A stretch of 34,370 nt of DNA, from NCBI GenBank assembly GCA_025356075.1, contig JANXUT010000052.1, positions 1 to 34,370 of the forward strand, written 5' to 3'. Source of the stretch: Pseudomonadota bacterium (lineage in GTDB: Bacteria > Pseudomonadota > Gammaproteobacteria > Steroidobacterales > Steroidobacteraceae). The translations under genes and the position numbers were made by a program. Shown piece after piece: positions 9,032 to 17,003 of this stretch. Within the stretch, counting starts at the first letter, position 1. Each line of letters opens with the position of its first letter. The notes under the pieces were generated by a model that saw nothing but the letters and a program-made list of their open reading frames with translations, did not search any database and was not told the DNA's origin.

Positions 9032-10207
9032 TTACGCGAGGGCGGCGCCGGCCATTGCGCTCAACGCGCACACCACGACCGGCGGTATACGCCCGACCGT
9101 CAGGAGCAAGAGCCCGATGAGCGCGATTCCGACATCAACGGGCGAATGGATCGAGCGCGTCCACACCGGGTTGTAGAGCGCGGCCGCGAGGAGGCCGACG
9201 ACGGCCGCACCGGCACCGCGCATGGTGGCCTGCACGCGCGGCTCGTCCCGGTAGGAATTCCAGAACGGCAGGATGCCGGTCACGAGCAGGAGGCCGGGCA
9301 GAAAGAGGCCGACCAGGCCGATACAGGCGCCGACCAGGCCGTTCGGCGGCGTTCCAGCGACGGCGCCCAGGTACGCCGCAAACGTGAAGAGCGGGCCCGG
9401 GACGGCCTGCGCCGCGCCGTACCCCGCGAGGAACGTCGAGTCCGACGTGAAGCCCGGAACGACCAACGCCTCCCTCAGCAGCGGCAGCACGACGTGACCG
9501 CCGCCAAAGACGAGCGCGCCTGATCGATAGAAGGCGTCGAGCAAGGCGATGCGGGTCCATTCGGTCACATGGCGCGCGACCGGCAGGCCGACGAGGAGCG
9601 TCGCAAACACGATGAGCGCAACGAGTCCGACGCGCCGGGAAACGGGCACCGTCATTTTCCACGCCGCCGTCGATGTCCGGTCCCGGATGAGCCAGAGCCC
9701 GGCGAGCGCGCCGAGCGAGAGTGCGGCGAGTTGGCCGACGATCCCGGTCCCCGCGAGAGCGAGCAGCGCCGCACCGACGGCGATGGCCGCGCGTGGCAAG
9801 TCCGGGCAGAGCGTGCGCGCCATGCCAATGACGGCTTGAGCCACGACCGCGACGGCGACGAGCATGAGGCCGTGCAACGCGCCAAGTGTAGGTGCGCTGT
9901 CGAGCGCCCGCGCGCCGTAGGCAAAGGCCACCATCGCGATAGCCGAGGGCAGCGTAAAGCCGACCCACGCTGCGAAGCCGCCCCAGTAGCCGGCCCGGAT
10001 GAGGCCAATCGAGTACCCGACCTGGCTGCTCGCGGGGCCCGGCAGGAACTGGCAGAGCGCAACGAGATCCGAGTACGCCCGATCGTCGAGCCAGCGGCGC
10101 CGGACGACAATCTCCGTTCTGAAGTATCCGAGGTGCGCGGTCGGGCCGCCGAAGCTCGTGAGCCCGAGCCTTAGAAACGCGAGCAGGACTTCGAGCGGCG
10201 CCGGCAC
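9032..10207 (-). CDS. chrA: Chromate transporter ChrA, two-domain
   Basis: Inner-membrane CHR-family transporter of 391 residues with both homologous halves. The N-terminal half has LRLGLTSFGGPTAHLGYFR and FLPGPASSQVGYSIGLIRAGYWGG; the C-terminal half has SGALVFGGGHVVLPLL and AAQAVPGPLFTFAAYLG. These FGGP/PGP and FGGGH/PGP signatures define the family, which exports chromate by proton-coupled transport. About ten to twelve hydrophobic helices are visible. The GTG start at 10207 is three bases after the aquaporin stop, so chrA is the last gene of the arsenic operon. That placement is uncommon and suggests joint oxyanion resistance, or an oxyanion substrate other than chromate. Confidence 0.92.
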   Translation of the reverse strand: MPAPLEVLLAFLRLGLTSFGGPTAHLGYFRTEIVVRRRWLDDRAYSDLVALCQFLPGPASSQVGYSIGLIRAGYWGGFAAWVGFTLPSAIAMVAFAYGARALDSAPTLGALHGLMLVAVAVVAQAVIGMARTLCPDLPRAAIAVGAALLALAGTGIVGQLAALSLGALAGLWLIRDRTSTAAWKMTVPVSRRVGLVALIVFATLLVGLPVARHVTEWTRIALLDAFYRSGALVFGGGHVVLPLLREALVVPGFTSDSTFLAGYGAAQAVPGPLFTFAAYLGAVAGTPPNGLVGACIGLVGLFLPGLLLVTGILPFWNSYRDEPRVQATMRGAGAAVVGLLAAALYNPVWTRSIHSPVDVGIALIGLLLLTVGRIPPVVVCALSAMAGAALA

Positions 10208-10210
10208 GAT

Positions 10211-10837
10211 TCAGCGAGGAGTCGCGGCATCGTGTTCACGACTGCCGGGCGGCCAAAACACGCGATGCCCGATCCAGAAAGCGGCGAGCGCGCCGATGAC
10301 TTGCGCGAGGACAAACACGGGCACGTCGACGGGTCGGATTCCCGCGAATGTGTCGGTTAGCGAACGGGCGATGGTGATCGCGGGGTTCGCGAAGGATGTC
10401 GATGCGGTGAACCAGCATGCCGCTCCGATCCAGGCGGCGACCATCCACGGCGCATCCTGTGGCCGTCGATGACCGATGATGACCAGCAGCAGCCCGAACG
10501 TGGCGACACCCTCCGACAGGAACTGCGCATCACCGGCCCGTACGTGCGTCGAACCTTGCGACGGTGGAAGCTCAAACATCAGGTTCGCGAGGATCGCACC
10601 CGCGCAGCAGCCAACGACCTGTACGGCCGAGTAGGCGATTGCGTCGCGCCACGCCAGGCGACCGCGCAGGGCCTCAACCGAGGATACGACTGGATCTAGG
10701 TGCGCGCCGCTGAGGGACCCGAGCAGCGCGACCAGCGTTGCGAGCAACGCGACGGTGGCGGCGGTATTGGCGAGCAGCATCGAGCCGAGAGCCTCTGCGC
10801 CGACCCGTCTCGCGATTGGTACGGTCGTCGCCGCCAC
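10211..10837 (-). CDS. Arsenic-operon aquaporin (AqpS-like), missing the first helix region
   Basis: Major intrinsic protein of the type found in arsenic operons, where it passes arsenite or methylated arsenicals. The second NPA motif is intact (FANPAITIAR, Asn151). The first reads SGAHLDPVVS, so the usual Asn is Asp48 and Ala is Val50. AEALGSMLLANTAAT joins directly what in relatives is AEALGT...LLA and LLANTxAT, separated there by about 24 residues forming helix 1 and the following loop. The protein is 208 residues against about 230. The reading frame is preserved. The GTG start at 10837 lies one base after the arsC stop. With helix 1 gone and the pore Asn changed, a normal channel is doubtful. 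Confidence 0.85.
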   Translation of the reverse strand: MAATTVPIARRVGAEALGSMLLANTAATVALLATLVALLGSLSGAHLDPVVSSVEALRGRLAWRDAIAYSAVQVVGCCAGAILANLMFELPPSQGSTHVRAGDAQFLSEGVATFGLLLVIIGHRRPQDAPWMVAAWIGAACWFTASTSFANPAITIARSLTDTFAGIRPVDVPVFVLAQVIGALAAFWIGHRVFWPPGSREHDAATPR

Positions 10838-10838
10838 G

Positions 10839-11333
10839 TCACGCCTTGCCTATGTCGCGTATCCGGGTACCAAGCGCGAGGCGATAGAGACTCTCGAGCG
10901 GCCGGCTCGTAAACAGGATGATGCGCCGCTCGAGCATTCGCTGCGCGTCGCGGAAGGCGTTCGTCTTCTCGAGTTCGGTCCCCTCGACTGCCGCCGGGTC
11001 CAGCTGCCCCCAGTGCGCGGTCATGGGCTGTCCGGGCCAGATCGGGCACACTTCGCCGGCCGCGTTGTCGCACACGGTAAAGACAAAATCGAGCGCTGGC
11101 GCTCCCGGTAGCGCGAACTCGTCCCACCCCTTGCTCCGGAGGCCCTCGGTCGACATCCCGGTCCGTTCGAGCAACTGCAGGGCGCGCGGGTTGACGGTCC
11201 CGTTCGGGTGACTTCCCGCGCTATAGGCCTTGAACCGCCCGTTGCCGCGGTGGTTCAGCATCGCTTCCGCGAGGATGCTCCGCGCCGAATTGCCGGTACA
11301 GAGAAAGAGCACGTTGTAGATGCGCTCAGCCAT
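10839..11333 (-). CDS. arsC: Arsenate reductase, low-molecular-weight phosphatase type
   Basis: Cytosolic arsenate reductase of 164 residues in the LMW protein tyrosine phosphatase fold. The CX5R loop is Cys12-TGNSAR. The two further redox cysteines of the relay are Cys88 and Cys96 (TVCDNAAGEVCP), so the three-cysteine mechanism regenerated by a thiol partner is intact. It reduces As(V) to As(III). I chose the ATG at 11333, which begins MAERIYNVLFLC; the frame runs open further upstream but that part is the antisense of arsN2. Its start overlaps the end of arsN2 by eight bases. No Acr3 or ArsB arsenite efflux gene is in the operon; the neighbouring aquaporin would be the exit, which makes that gene's damage relevant. 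Confidence 0.95.
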   Translation of the reverse strand: MAERIYNVLFLCTGNSARSILAEAMLNHRGNGRFKAYSAGSHPNGTVNPRALQLLERTGMSTEGLRSKGWDEFALPGAPALDFVFTVCDNAAGEVCPIWPGQPMTAHWGQLDPAAVEGTELEKTNAFRDAQRMLERRIILFTSRPLESLYRLALGTRIRDIGKA

Positions 11334-11799
11334 CGACGACCCCTCCGCCGCGCTCGAGCGGCATTCGCATGCAGATGGCGGATGCCGGACACAGGGACCT
11401 GAATTCCGCGAGCGCGCCGATGCCCTCCGGCACATGAGCCCGATCGGCGGTCGCAAACCCGCGACGCCGGAAGAAGGATTCCGCGGTCTGCGTCAGTAAG
11501 ACGAGTTCATTGAGGCCCGCCGCCCGCGCGCCGTCCTCGAGCGCGGTGACGAGGTCGCGTCCGACGCCGCCATTTTGCGCCGAAGGCGCGACGACCAGCG
11601 ACCGGAGCAACCCCGCCGCACCCGCTCGCTCGAGCCCGATGGCGCCGATGAGCAGACTTCCGTCCCCGACCACCCAGAACTGAACGTTCGCGCCATCAAG
11701 GTCAGCCACCGGAAGCTGCGCGGCAACCAGGAGGCCCCGGATCGCAGGCGCGTCCGCCGGACTTGCCCGCCGGACTCGAGTGTCGACCGCCACGCTCAC
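11326..11799 (-). CDS. arsN2: Arsenic resistance GNAT acetyltransferase ArsN2
   Basis: GNAT-fold N-acetyltransferase of the ArsN2 type, about 157 residues. The acetyl-CoA site is visible in LRSLVVAPSAQNGGVGRDLVTALED, with the QxGGxG loop in the usual place, and SFFRRRGF is the common C-terminal GNAT motif. ArsN-type enzymes acetylate arsenic-containing amino acid analogues or are simply linked to ars operons; the ArsN2 substrate is not settled. The GTG at 11799 is preferred because it overlaps the arsI stop as GTGA, the same coupling used at the arsR-arsI junction; an upstream ATG at 11838 would lie inside arsI. The gene overlaps arsC at its 3' end, so translation is coupled on both sides. 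Confidence 0.88.
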   Translation of the reverse strand: MSVAVDTRVRRASPADAPAIRGLLVAAQLPVADLDGANVQFWVVGDGSLLIGAIGLERAGAAGLLRSLVVAPSAQNGGVGRDLVTALEDGARAAGLNELVLLTQTAESFFRRRGFATADRAHVPEGIGALAEFRSLCPASAICMRMPLERGGGVVDG

Positions 11800-12278
11800 G
11801 CGCAGCACGACGCGGATTTCTCGGCCGCGGTGCAACATGGGCGGGCCTCGACAACCTCGGCGGGAACGCAGCAGCTACTTGGCGTCGGACGCTCGTCCGT
11901 GTCGGCGCCGTAGATCGGAATCGAATCGAGCGTGTGAAACGTCTCCCAGGCGATGCCCGAGGGGTCGGTGACCCAGTACTTGTCGGAGTGGGCGTAGCAA
12001 CACGTGGCGCCCGCCTGCTCGATGAGCGCGTGGTCCGCCCGGGTGAGCTGGTCCCGCATGGAGGTCAGCTCCGCGCCCGAGTCGACCTGGACGCCGAGGT
12101 GATTGACGCCGACGGCGTAGCCACGTTGGGAGATCGCAAAATTTATGCGCGGGTCCTCGAGCATCCACTTCGCGTAGTCGTCCTTGCGGACGGAAGGTTC
12201 GGTTGCGAACAGCGCCGTGTAGAAGCGGATGCTCTCGCCGAGGTCCCTGACCGATACATTGACGTGGAAGCGTTTCAC
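11796..12278 (-). CDS. arsI: ArsI/CadI-family C-As lyase
   Basis: Vicinal-oxygen-chelate dioxygenase that cleaves the carbon-arsenic bond of trivalent methyl- and aromatic arsenicals, giving As(III). From the GTG at 12278 the key residues fall in the expected places: metal ligands His5 (FHVNVSV), His60 (VNHLGVQV) and Glu112 (AWETFHT), and the arsenic-binding pair Cys93-Cys94 (ATCCYAHSDKYW). The C-terminal tail carries three further Cys pairs (SSCC, RPCC, ASCC), which may hold or pass on arsenite. The start overlaps the arsR stop as GTGA. Its presence implies the cell meets methylated or organic arsenicals. CadI-like metal roles are a less likely alternative. Confidence 0.93.
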   Translation of the reverse strand: MKRFHVNVSVRDLGESIRFYTALFATEPSVRKDDYAKWMLEDPRINFAISQRGYAVGVNHLGVQVDSGAELTSMRDQLTRADHALIEQAGATCCYAHSDKYWVTDPSGIAWETFHTLDSIPIYGADTDERPTPSSCCVPAEVVEARPCCTAAEKSASCCA

Positions 12279-12631
12279 GAGCGCCTCCGCTTGGGGGTCG
12301 ATGCCTCGGCAGTCGCTGGCAGGCAACTCGGGCCGGGGTCGCGGTCCGCCAAGCTGCAGCACTGCTCGAACAGGAAATCGATGAGCTTCCTCATGTGCGG
12401 GAAGTTGGGCCGGTAGTAGAGAAAACGGCCGTCCCGTCGCACGTCAATGAGTGCCGCGCGTTGCAGCTCCTTGAGGTGAAAGGAGAGAGTCGCGGGAGCG
12501 ACGCCGAGCTTCTCGGCGAGCTCGGTCGGCGTGTAGCCCTCCGGCCCGCGCTTCACGAGCAGCCGATAGATCGCTAGGCGCGATTCCTGGGCGAGAGCGG
12601 CAAGGCCGATGACGGCCTCAAGTGATTTCAT
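12275..12631 (-). CDS. arsR: ArsR-family arsenite-responsive repressor
   Basis: Winged-helix SmtB/ArsR repressor of 118 residues heading the operon. The recognition helix region is TELAEKLGVAPATLSFHLKELQRAALI and the wing is RRDGRFLYYRP. It lacks the classical CVC in the DNA-binding helix. Instead Cys91-Cys92 (FEQCCSL) and Cys103 (PSCLP) near the C-terminus would form the three-thiolate As(III) site, as in the C-terminal-site ArsR groups. As(III) binding should release DNA. The ATG at 12631 begins MKSLEAV; the frame runs open upstream only as antisense. It sits seven bases downstream of a strong -10 box, so the operon message may be leaderless. Confidence 0.95.
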   Translation of the reverse strand: MKSLEAVIGLAALAQESRLAIYRLLVKRGPEGYTPTELAEKLGVAPATLSFHLKELQRAALIDVRRDGRFLYYRPNFPHMRKLIDFLFEQCCSLADRDPGPSCLPATAEASTPKRRRS

Positions 12632-12638
12632 GATTCGA

Positions 12639-12667
12639 GTATTATGGAAATGTGTGGCAGTCGTCAA
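12639..12667 (-). promoter_or_regulatory. ars operon promoter with ArsR operator candidate
   Basis: On the minus strand there is -35 TTGACG (12667-12662), an exact 17-bp spacer and -10 TAATAC (12644-12639), then seven bases to the arsR ATG. The -10 region is flanked by ATTTCC and CTCGAAT, a loose inverted repeat (ATT/AAT halves) like the imperfect operators of ArsR proteins. Binding here would cover the -10 box and start site. Confidence 0.6.
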
Positions 12668-12842
12668 CTTGAGTTCCCGGCCGATCCGCGGCGGCACGGT
12701 CTCCCTCGACATCCTCGCGGCTGACGCTCGGTACGCCGGATCTGAAGGGAGCTTTCCGGCACACCCTGCCGGCCGGGGCGCTCCTTCGCGTGTTGTCGTA
12801 GACTCGCCGGTCTCCGATGCCGTCACCCGAAGGACGCCACTA

Positions 12843-15800
12843 ATGGTTTTCCGTACCCGACTCTGCGCGCTTCTCCTCCCGTTGCTGCTGGTCGGCGCCC
12901 AGCCTTCCCTCGCCGAGGTCAACCCAAGCCTGCTCGGCGGCATGAAATGGCGACAAATCGGCCCATTCCGCGGTGGGCGCGTCATTGCCGTCGCCGGTGT
13001 CCCGGGCGACGCCTCGACCTGGTACTTCGGCGGGGTCGCGGGCGGGGTCTGGAAGAGCACCGATGCCGGCAGTGTCTGGAAACCGGTCTTTGACGGCCAG
13101 AAGATCGCCTCGATCGGCGCGATCGCGGTGGCCGACTCCGACCACAACGTCCTGTACGTTGGCACGGGCGAGGCGTGCACCCGCGGCAACATCACTTACG
13201 GCGATGGCGTCTACAAGTCGGTCGACGCGGGAAGGAGCTGGACCAATGTCGGGCTCAAGGACACCCGCCACATCGGCGCGGTCATCGTGCATCCGAAGAA
13301 TCCCGACATCGCGCTCGTCGCGGCGCTCGGGCACGCATTCGGCCAGAACGACGAACGCGGCGTCTTCCGTACCGCCGACGGTGGCCGCACCTGGACGCGT
13401 GTCCTCTTCAAGGACCGTGACACGGGCGCCATCGACGTCGTCTTCGATCCCGACAACCCGAACGTCGTCTACGCCTCGCTCTGGCAGATGCGGCGCCAGC
13501 CCTGGTACTTCTCGAGTGGCGGCCCCGGTTCCGGGCTCTACCGGTCATCCGACGCGGGCCTGACCTGGACGCACCTTGAGGGCCACGGACTCCCGGCAGG
13601 GATCCTCGGGCGCATCGGTGTCTCGGTCGCCGGCGGCGGCGCCGGGCGCGTCTACGCGATGATCGAGGCAGAGGAAGGCGGCCTGTTCCGCTCGGACGAT
13701 GGCGGCGGCTCCTGGTCGCGCGTCAACTCCGACCACCGCTTCCGCCAGCGCGCCTGGTACTACAGCCACGTCTTTGCCGATCCCGTCTCACCGGACGTCG
13801 TCTACATCATGAACACGGGGGCGTTTCGCTCCGCCGATGGCGGTAAGTCGTTCGAGCTGATGCCGGCGCCGCACGGCGACCACCACGCGCTCTGGATCGA
13901 CCCGAAGAACCCGAAGCGCCTGATCAATGGCAGCGACGGCGGCGCGAGCATCTCGATGGACGGCGGCAAGGCGTGGACGGCGCCCTACAACCAGCCGACC
14001 GCGCAGTTCTACCACGTCGCCGTCGACAACCACTGGCCGTATAGGGTGTACGGCGCCCAGCAGGACAACTCGACGATCGGCATCGCGAGCCGGGACGATG
14101 ACGGCGTGATCGGCCGCCAGGCGTGGTTCCCGGTCGGCGGCGGCGAGAGCGGCTACATCGCGCCGGATCCGAAGGATCCCGAGATCATTTACGCGAACTC
14201 CGACAGCGGCCAGATGACCCGCTACGACCATCGCACCAACAACTTCCGTGACGTGTCGGTCTACCCGCTCGATGTCTCCGGCAACGGTGCCGAGAACCTG
14301 GAATATCGCCTGCAGTGGACCGAGCCCTTGTTCGTGTCGCAGCACGATTCGAACGTGCTCTACACGGCCGCCCAGTTCGTGCTGCGCAGCGCCGATCAGG
14401 GCCGCAGCTGGAAGCGGATCAGCCCCGATCTTACGAAGAACGACAAGAGCAAGCAGAAGCCGTCCGGCGGGCCGATCACGCTCGACATCACGGCCGTCGA
14501 GTATTACGACACGGTGTTCACGCTGGCGGAATCGCCGAAGCAGAAGGGCCTCCTGTGGGCGGGGACCGACGACGGCCTCATCCACGTCACGCACGATGAC
14601 GGCGGCCAGTGGCAGAACGTGACGCCGAAGGATATGCCGGCGTGGAGCATGGTGAGCCTGATCGAGGCCTCGCCGCATGACGCAGCCACTGCGTACGCCG
14701 CAATCGACCGTCACAAGCTCGATGACTTCAAGCCCCTCATCTATAAGACGCACGATTCGGGCAAGACCTGGTCGCGGATCGTGACCGGCATCCCGGACGG
14801 CGCGTACGTGCGTGCGGTGCGCGAGGATCCCGTTCGCAAGGGACTCCTGTACGCCGGGACGGAGCTTGGCGTCTACGCGTCCGTTGACGATGGCGCGCAC
14901 TGGCAGCCGCTGCAGTTGAACCTGCCGACCGTGCCGGTCCACGACCTCGCCATCAAGGACAATGACCTCGTCGCCGCAACGCACGGGCGCTCGTTCTGGA
15001 TCCTGGATGACCTGTCACCGCTCAGGCAGGCCGCCGACGCTGTCGGGACGGGCGACTTTCACCTGTTCCGGCCGGCGGAGGCCATTCGCCTGCACATCCC
15101 GCAGCAGGTCGAGCGGCGGTTGCCGGTCGGCGACAACCCGCCGCCGGGCGCCGTGATCGACTACGTGCTCGCGAAGAAGCCCGCCGAGAACGAGGAAATC
15201 ACGCTCGATGTCCTGAGTGCCGAAGGCAAGGTCATCCGGCATCTGTCGAACCACAAGCCCAAGGATGTGTTCGAGCAGCCGGCGGAGTGGACCGACCGCG
15301 AGAAGCCGGCCGACGAGATCCCGGATGAGGCGGGCGCCAATCGCTTCGCGTGGGACTTCCGCTACGACGACCCCGTGAAGATACCGGGCGCGTTCTACAG
15401 CGACGACGGCCCGCGCGGGCCGATTGTCGCACCGGGGCACTTCCAGGTGCGGCTGACGGTGGGCGGTCATAGCCAGACTGCTCCGCTTGAGGTCGCGCTC
15501 GACCCGCGGCTCAAGGGCCAGTTGACGGTCGCTGAGCTCGAAGCGCTGCGGGATCTTGAGCTCAAGACCACCGCCGACATCGAGGTGCTGCACCGCACGG
15601 TGAACCAGCTCCGCGACCTGAGGTCACGCCTCGAGACGATCGGTAAGTGGCACGGCGCTTCATCTCCCGCGAAGCCCCTGACCGAGGCGGCTGCGGCGCT
15701 GACGGCGAAGCTCGCGCCGATTGAGGCGCGTCTCGTCCAAGTGAAGATGGCGGCGTCCGAGGACAACCTGCGTTATCCCAACATGCTGAACGAGCAGTAC

Positions 15801-15998
15801 GACACCTTCGCGGGCACCCTCGATTTCGGTGACTTCGGCCCGACCGAGCCGCAGCGCCAGGTGTTCGACTACCTGCACGGCGAGCTTGGGCGCGAGGTCG
15901 CGAAGTGGCAGAGCATCGTCGCCGCCGATGTGCCGGCGTTCGATGCGCTTCTCAAGGCGCACGGCGCGCCGGCGCTCGGCGCCGTGCAGGGTCAGTGA
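12843..15998 (+). CDS. Secreted BNR/Asp-box beta-propeller protein (sortilin-like glycosyl hydrolase superfamily)
   Basis: A large exported protein of 1051 residues. The signal peptide (LCALLLPLLLVGAQPSLA) follows the ATG at 12843; the frame is open further upstream to 12609, but that part runs back across the arsR promoter and arsR start. About ten Asp-box repeats (SxDxGxxW type) are visible, for example KSTDAGSVWK, KSVDAGRSWT, RTADGGRTWT, RSSDAGLTWT, RSADQGRSWK and KTHDSGKTWS. They imply two propellers of the VPS10/sialidase-like type over about residues 30-720. A C-terminal part (about 750-1040) looks like a beta domain followed by helices. Databases often label this family glycosyl hydrolase, but no catalytic motif is evident to me. 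Substrate and role are unknown. Confidence 0.9.
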   Translation: MVFRTRLCALLLPLLLVGAQPSLAEVNPSLLGGMKWRQIGPFRGGRVIAVAGVPGDASTWYFGGVAGGVWKSTDAGSVWKPVFDGQKIASIGAIAVADSDHNVLYVGTGEACTRGNITYGDGVYKSVDAGRSWTNVGLKDTRHIGAVIVHPKNPDIALVAALGHAFGQNDERGVFRTADGGRTWTRVLFKDRDTGAIDVVFDPDNPNVVYASLWQMRRQPWYFSSGGPGSGLYRSSDAGLTWTHLEGHGLPAGILGRIGVSVAGGGAGRVYAMIEAEEGGLFRSDDGGGSWSRVNSDHRFRQRAWYYSHVFADPVSPDVVYIMNTGAFRSADGGKSFELMPAPHGDHHALWIDPKNPKRLINGSDGGASISMDGGKAWTAPYNQPTAQFYHVAVDNHWPYRVYGAQQDNSTIGIASRDDDGVIGRQAWFPVGGGESGYIAPDPKDPEIIYANSDSGQMTRYDHRTNNFRDVSVYPLDVSGNGAENLEYRLQWTEPLFVSQHDSNVLYTAAQFVLRSADQGRSWKRISPDLTKNDKSKQKPSGGPITLDITAVEYYDTVFTLAESPKQKGLLWAGTDDGLIHVTHDDGGQWQNVTPKDMPAWSMVSLIEASPHDAATAYAAIDRHKLDDFKPLIYKTHDSGKTWSRIVTGIPDGAYVRAVREDPVRKGLLYAGTELGVYASVDDGAHWQPLQLNLPTVPVHDLAIKDNDLVAATHGRSFWILDDLSPLRQAADAVGTGDFHLFRPAEAIRLHIPQQVERRLPVGDNPPPGAVIDYVLAKKPAENEEITLDVLSAEGKVIRHLSNHKPKDVFEQPAEWTDREKPADEIPDEAGANRFAWDFRYDDPVKIPGAFYSDDGPRGPIVAPGHFQVRLTVGGHSQTAPLEVALDPRLKGQLTVAELEALRDLELKTTADIEVLHRTVNQLRDLRSRLETIGKWHGASSPAKPLTEAAAALTAKLAPIEARLVQVKMAASEDNLRYPNMLNEQYDTFAGTLDFGDFGPTEPQRQVFDYLHGELGREVAKWQSIVAADVPAFDALLKAHGAPALGAVQGQ

Positions 15999-16128
15999 CC
16001 GGCGCTTCGCGCGCCGATCGACGGTTGTCCCAACGATCGTCGCGCGGAGTTCTTGGAAGAGACGGAGTCGGCCACTGACGGCGCCGCTCTCGGGGTGACG
16101 TACGCGGGCCCGCCGATGCGCTGTCGAG

Positions 16129-16165
16129 AGCGGCCGGCAGCCCACCTGTCGGGTTGCCGGCTGCT
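16129..16165 (+). terminator. Strong 15-bp stem-loop between the propeller gene and the GntR gene
   Basis: 5' arm 16129-16143 (AGCGGCCGGCAGCCC) pairs with 3' arm 16151-16165 (GGGTTGCCGGCTGCT), 15 pairs including two G-U wobbles in the plus-strand RNA, around a 7-nt loop. No T-run follows, so it is not a classical intrinsic terminator. It may be a transcript-end stabiliser for the upstream gene or a leader structure for the GntR gene. Confidence 0.5.
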
Positions 16166-16259
16166 ACTATGGAGTGGCGGCCGGACCCCGCGTCCTGCCG
16201 AACCGATGGGCACCCACGCGCGAGAACGCAGCCGCGGTAGCTGACGTCCGGGACAGTCG

Positions 16260-16994
16260 ATGCCGTCTGAAAAGCCCACGAAGACCCCGAGGATCCCTCC
16301 GGAGCTACGGCTCCACGATTCGATCGCCAAGAAGCTGGGCGTGCGGATTCTCCGGGGGGAACTGCCCGAAGGCCACTTGTTCCCCGGGGAAATCGAATTC
16401 AGCGCCGAGCTCGGAGTGTCGCGCTCGGTACTCCGCGAGGCGTTTCAAGTGCTGTCGGCGAAGGGGTTGGTTGAAAGCCGGCCGAAGGCCGGTACGCGTG
16501 TCAATGTGCGGCGCCTGTGGAGCCTGCTCGACCCCGACCTGCTCGCCTGGCAATTTCAGGCGGAGCCGTCGCGCCAGTTCCTGCGGGATCTCTTCGAGCT
16601 TCGCATGGTCGTTGAACCGGCGGCGGCGGCGCTCGCGGCGACGCGGCGAACCAAGGCGCAGGTCGCCGAGATGGCGGCCGCGCTCGATTTGATGGCCGCG
16701 AATGGATTGGCGACGGAGGCCGGGCGTCGGGCGGATCAGCGGTTCCACGTCGCGATGATCGAGGCGACGCGCAACGACGCGATCATCGCGTTGTCGAGTT
16801 CGATCACGGCCGCCATCGCCTGGACGACCATCTTCAAGCAGCGCAAGCGAGCGCTGCCCCGCGATCCGATGCCCGAGCACCGCCGGTTGCTGAAGGCGAT
16901 CGCCGATCGAGAGCCCAAGCGCGCGGAGCGGGCCATGGCGGAGCTCGTGCGCCTTGCCCTGTCGGACACTGAGCTTTCGATGCGCGCGAAGTAG
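16260..16994 (+). CDS. GntR-family (FadR/FCD) transcriptional regulator
   Basis: Regulator of 244 residues. The N-terminal winged helix (about 15-85) includes LPEGHLFPGEIEFSAELGVSRS, VLREAFQVLSAKGLVESRPKAG and TRVNVR. The FCD effector domain (about 100-235) has metal-ligand-like residues in RRADQRFHVAMIEATRN and EHRRLLKAI. FCD regulators usually bind sugar acids such as galactonate, gluconate or arabonate. The gene ends nine bases from the convergent dehydratase gene, so it is most likely the repressor of the pentose cluster. The AT-rich galM/transporter divergent region is its most plausible target. The ATG at 16260 opens with MPSEKPTKTP. Confidence 0.92.
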   Translation: MPSEKPTKTPRIPPELRLHDSIAKKLGVRILRGELPEGHLFPGEIEFSAELGVSRSVLREAFQVLSAKGLVESRPKAGTRVNVRRLWSLLDPDLLAWQFQAEPSRQFLRDLFELRMVVEPAAAALAATRRTKAQVAEMAAALDLMAANGLATEAGRRADQRFHVAMIEATRNDAIIALSSSITAAIAWTTIFKQRKRALPRDPMPEHRRLLKAIADREPKRAERAMAELVRLALSDTELSMRAK

Positions 16995-17003
16995 CGATCC
17001 GGC

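Noticed and set aside
12632-13195. Upstream extension of the ArsR frame
   Set aside because: Residues before MKSLEAV match no ArsR protein, cross the arsR promoter and are antisense to the propeller gene.
13788-14984. 398-codon minus-strand frame under the beta-propeller gene
   Set aside because: Antisense of Asp-box repeats; its apparent repeats are mirror images of those.
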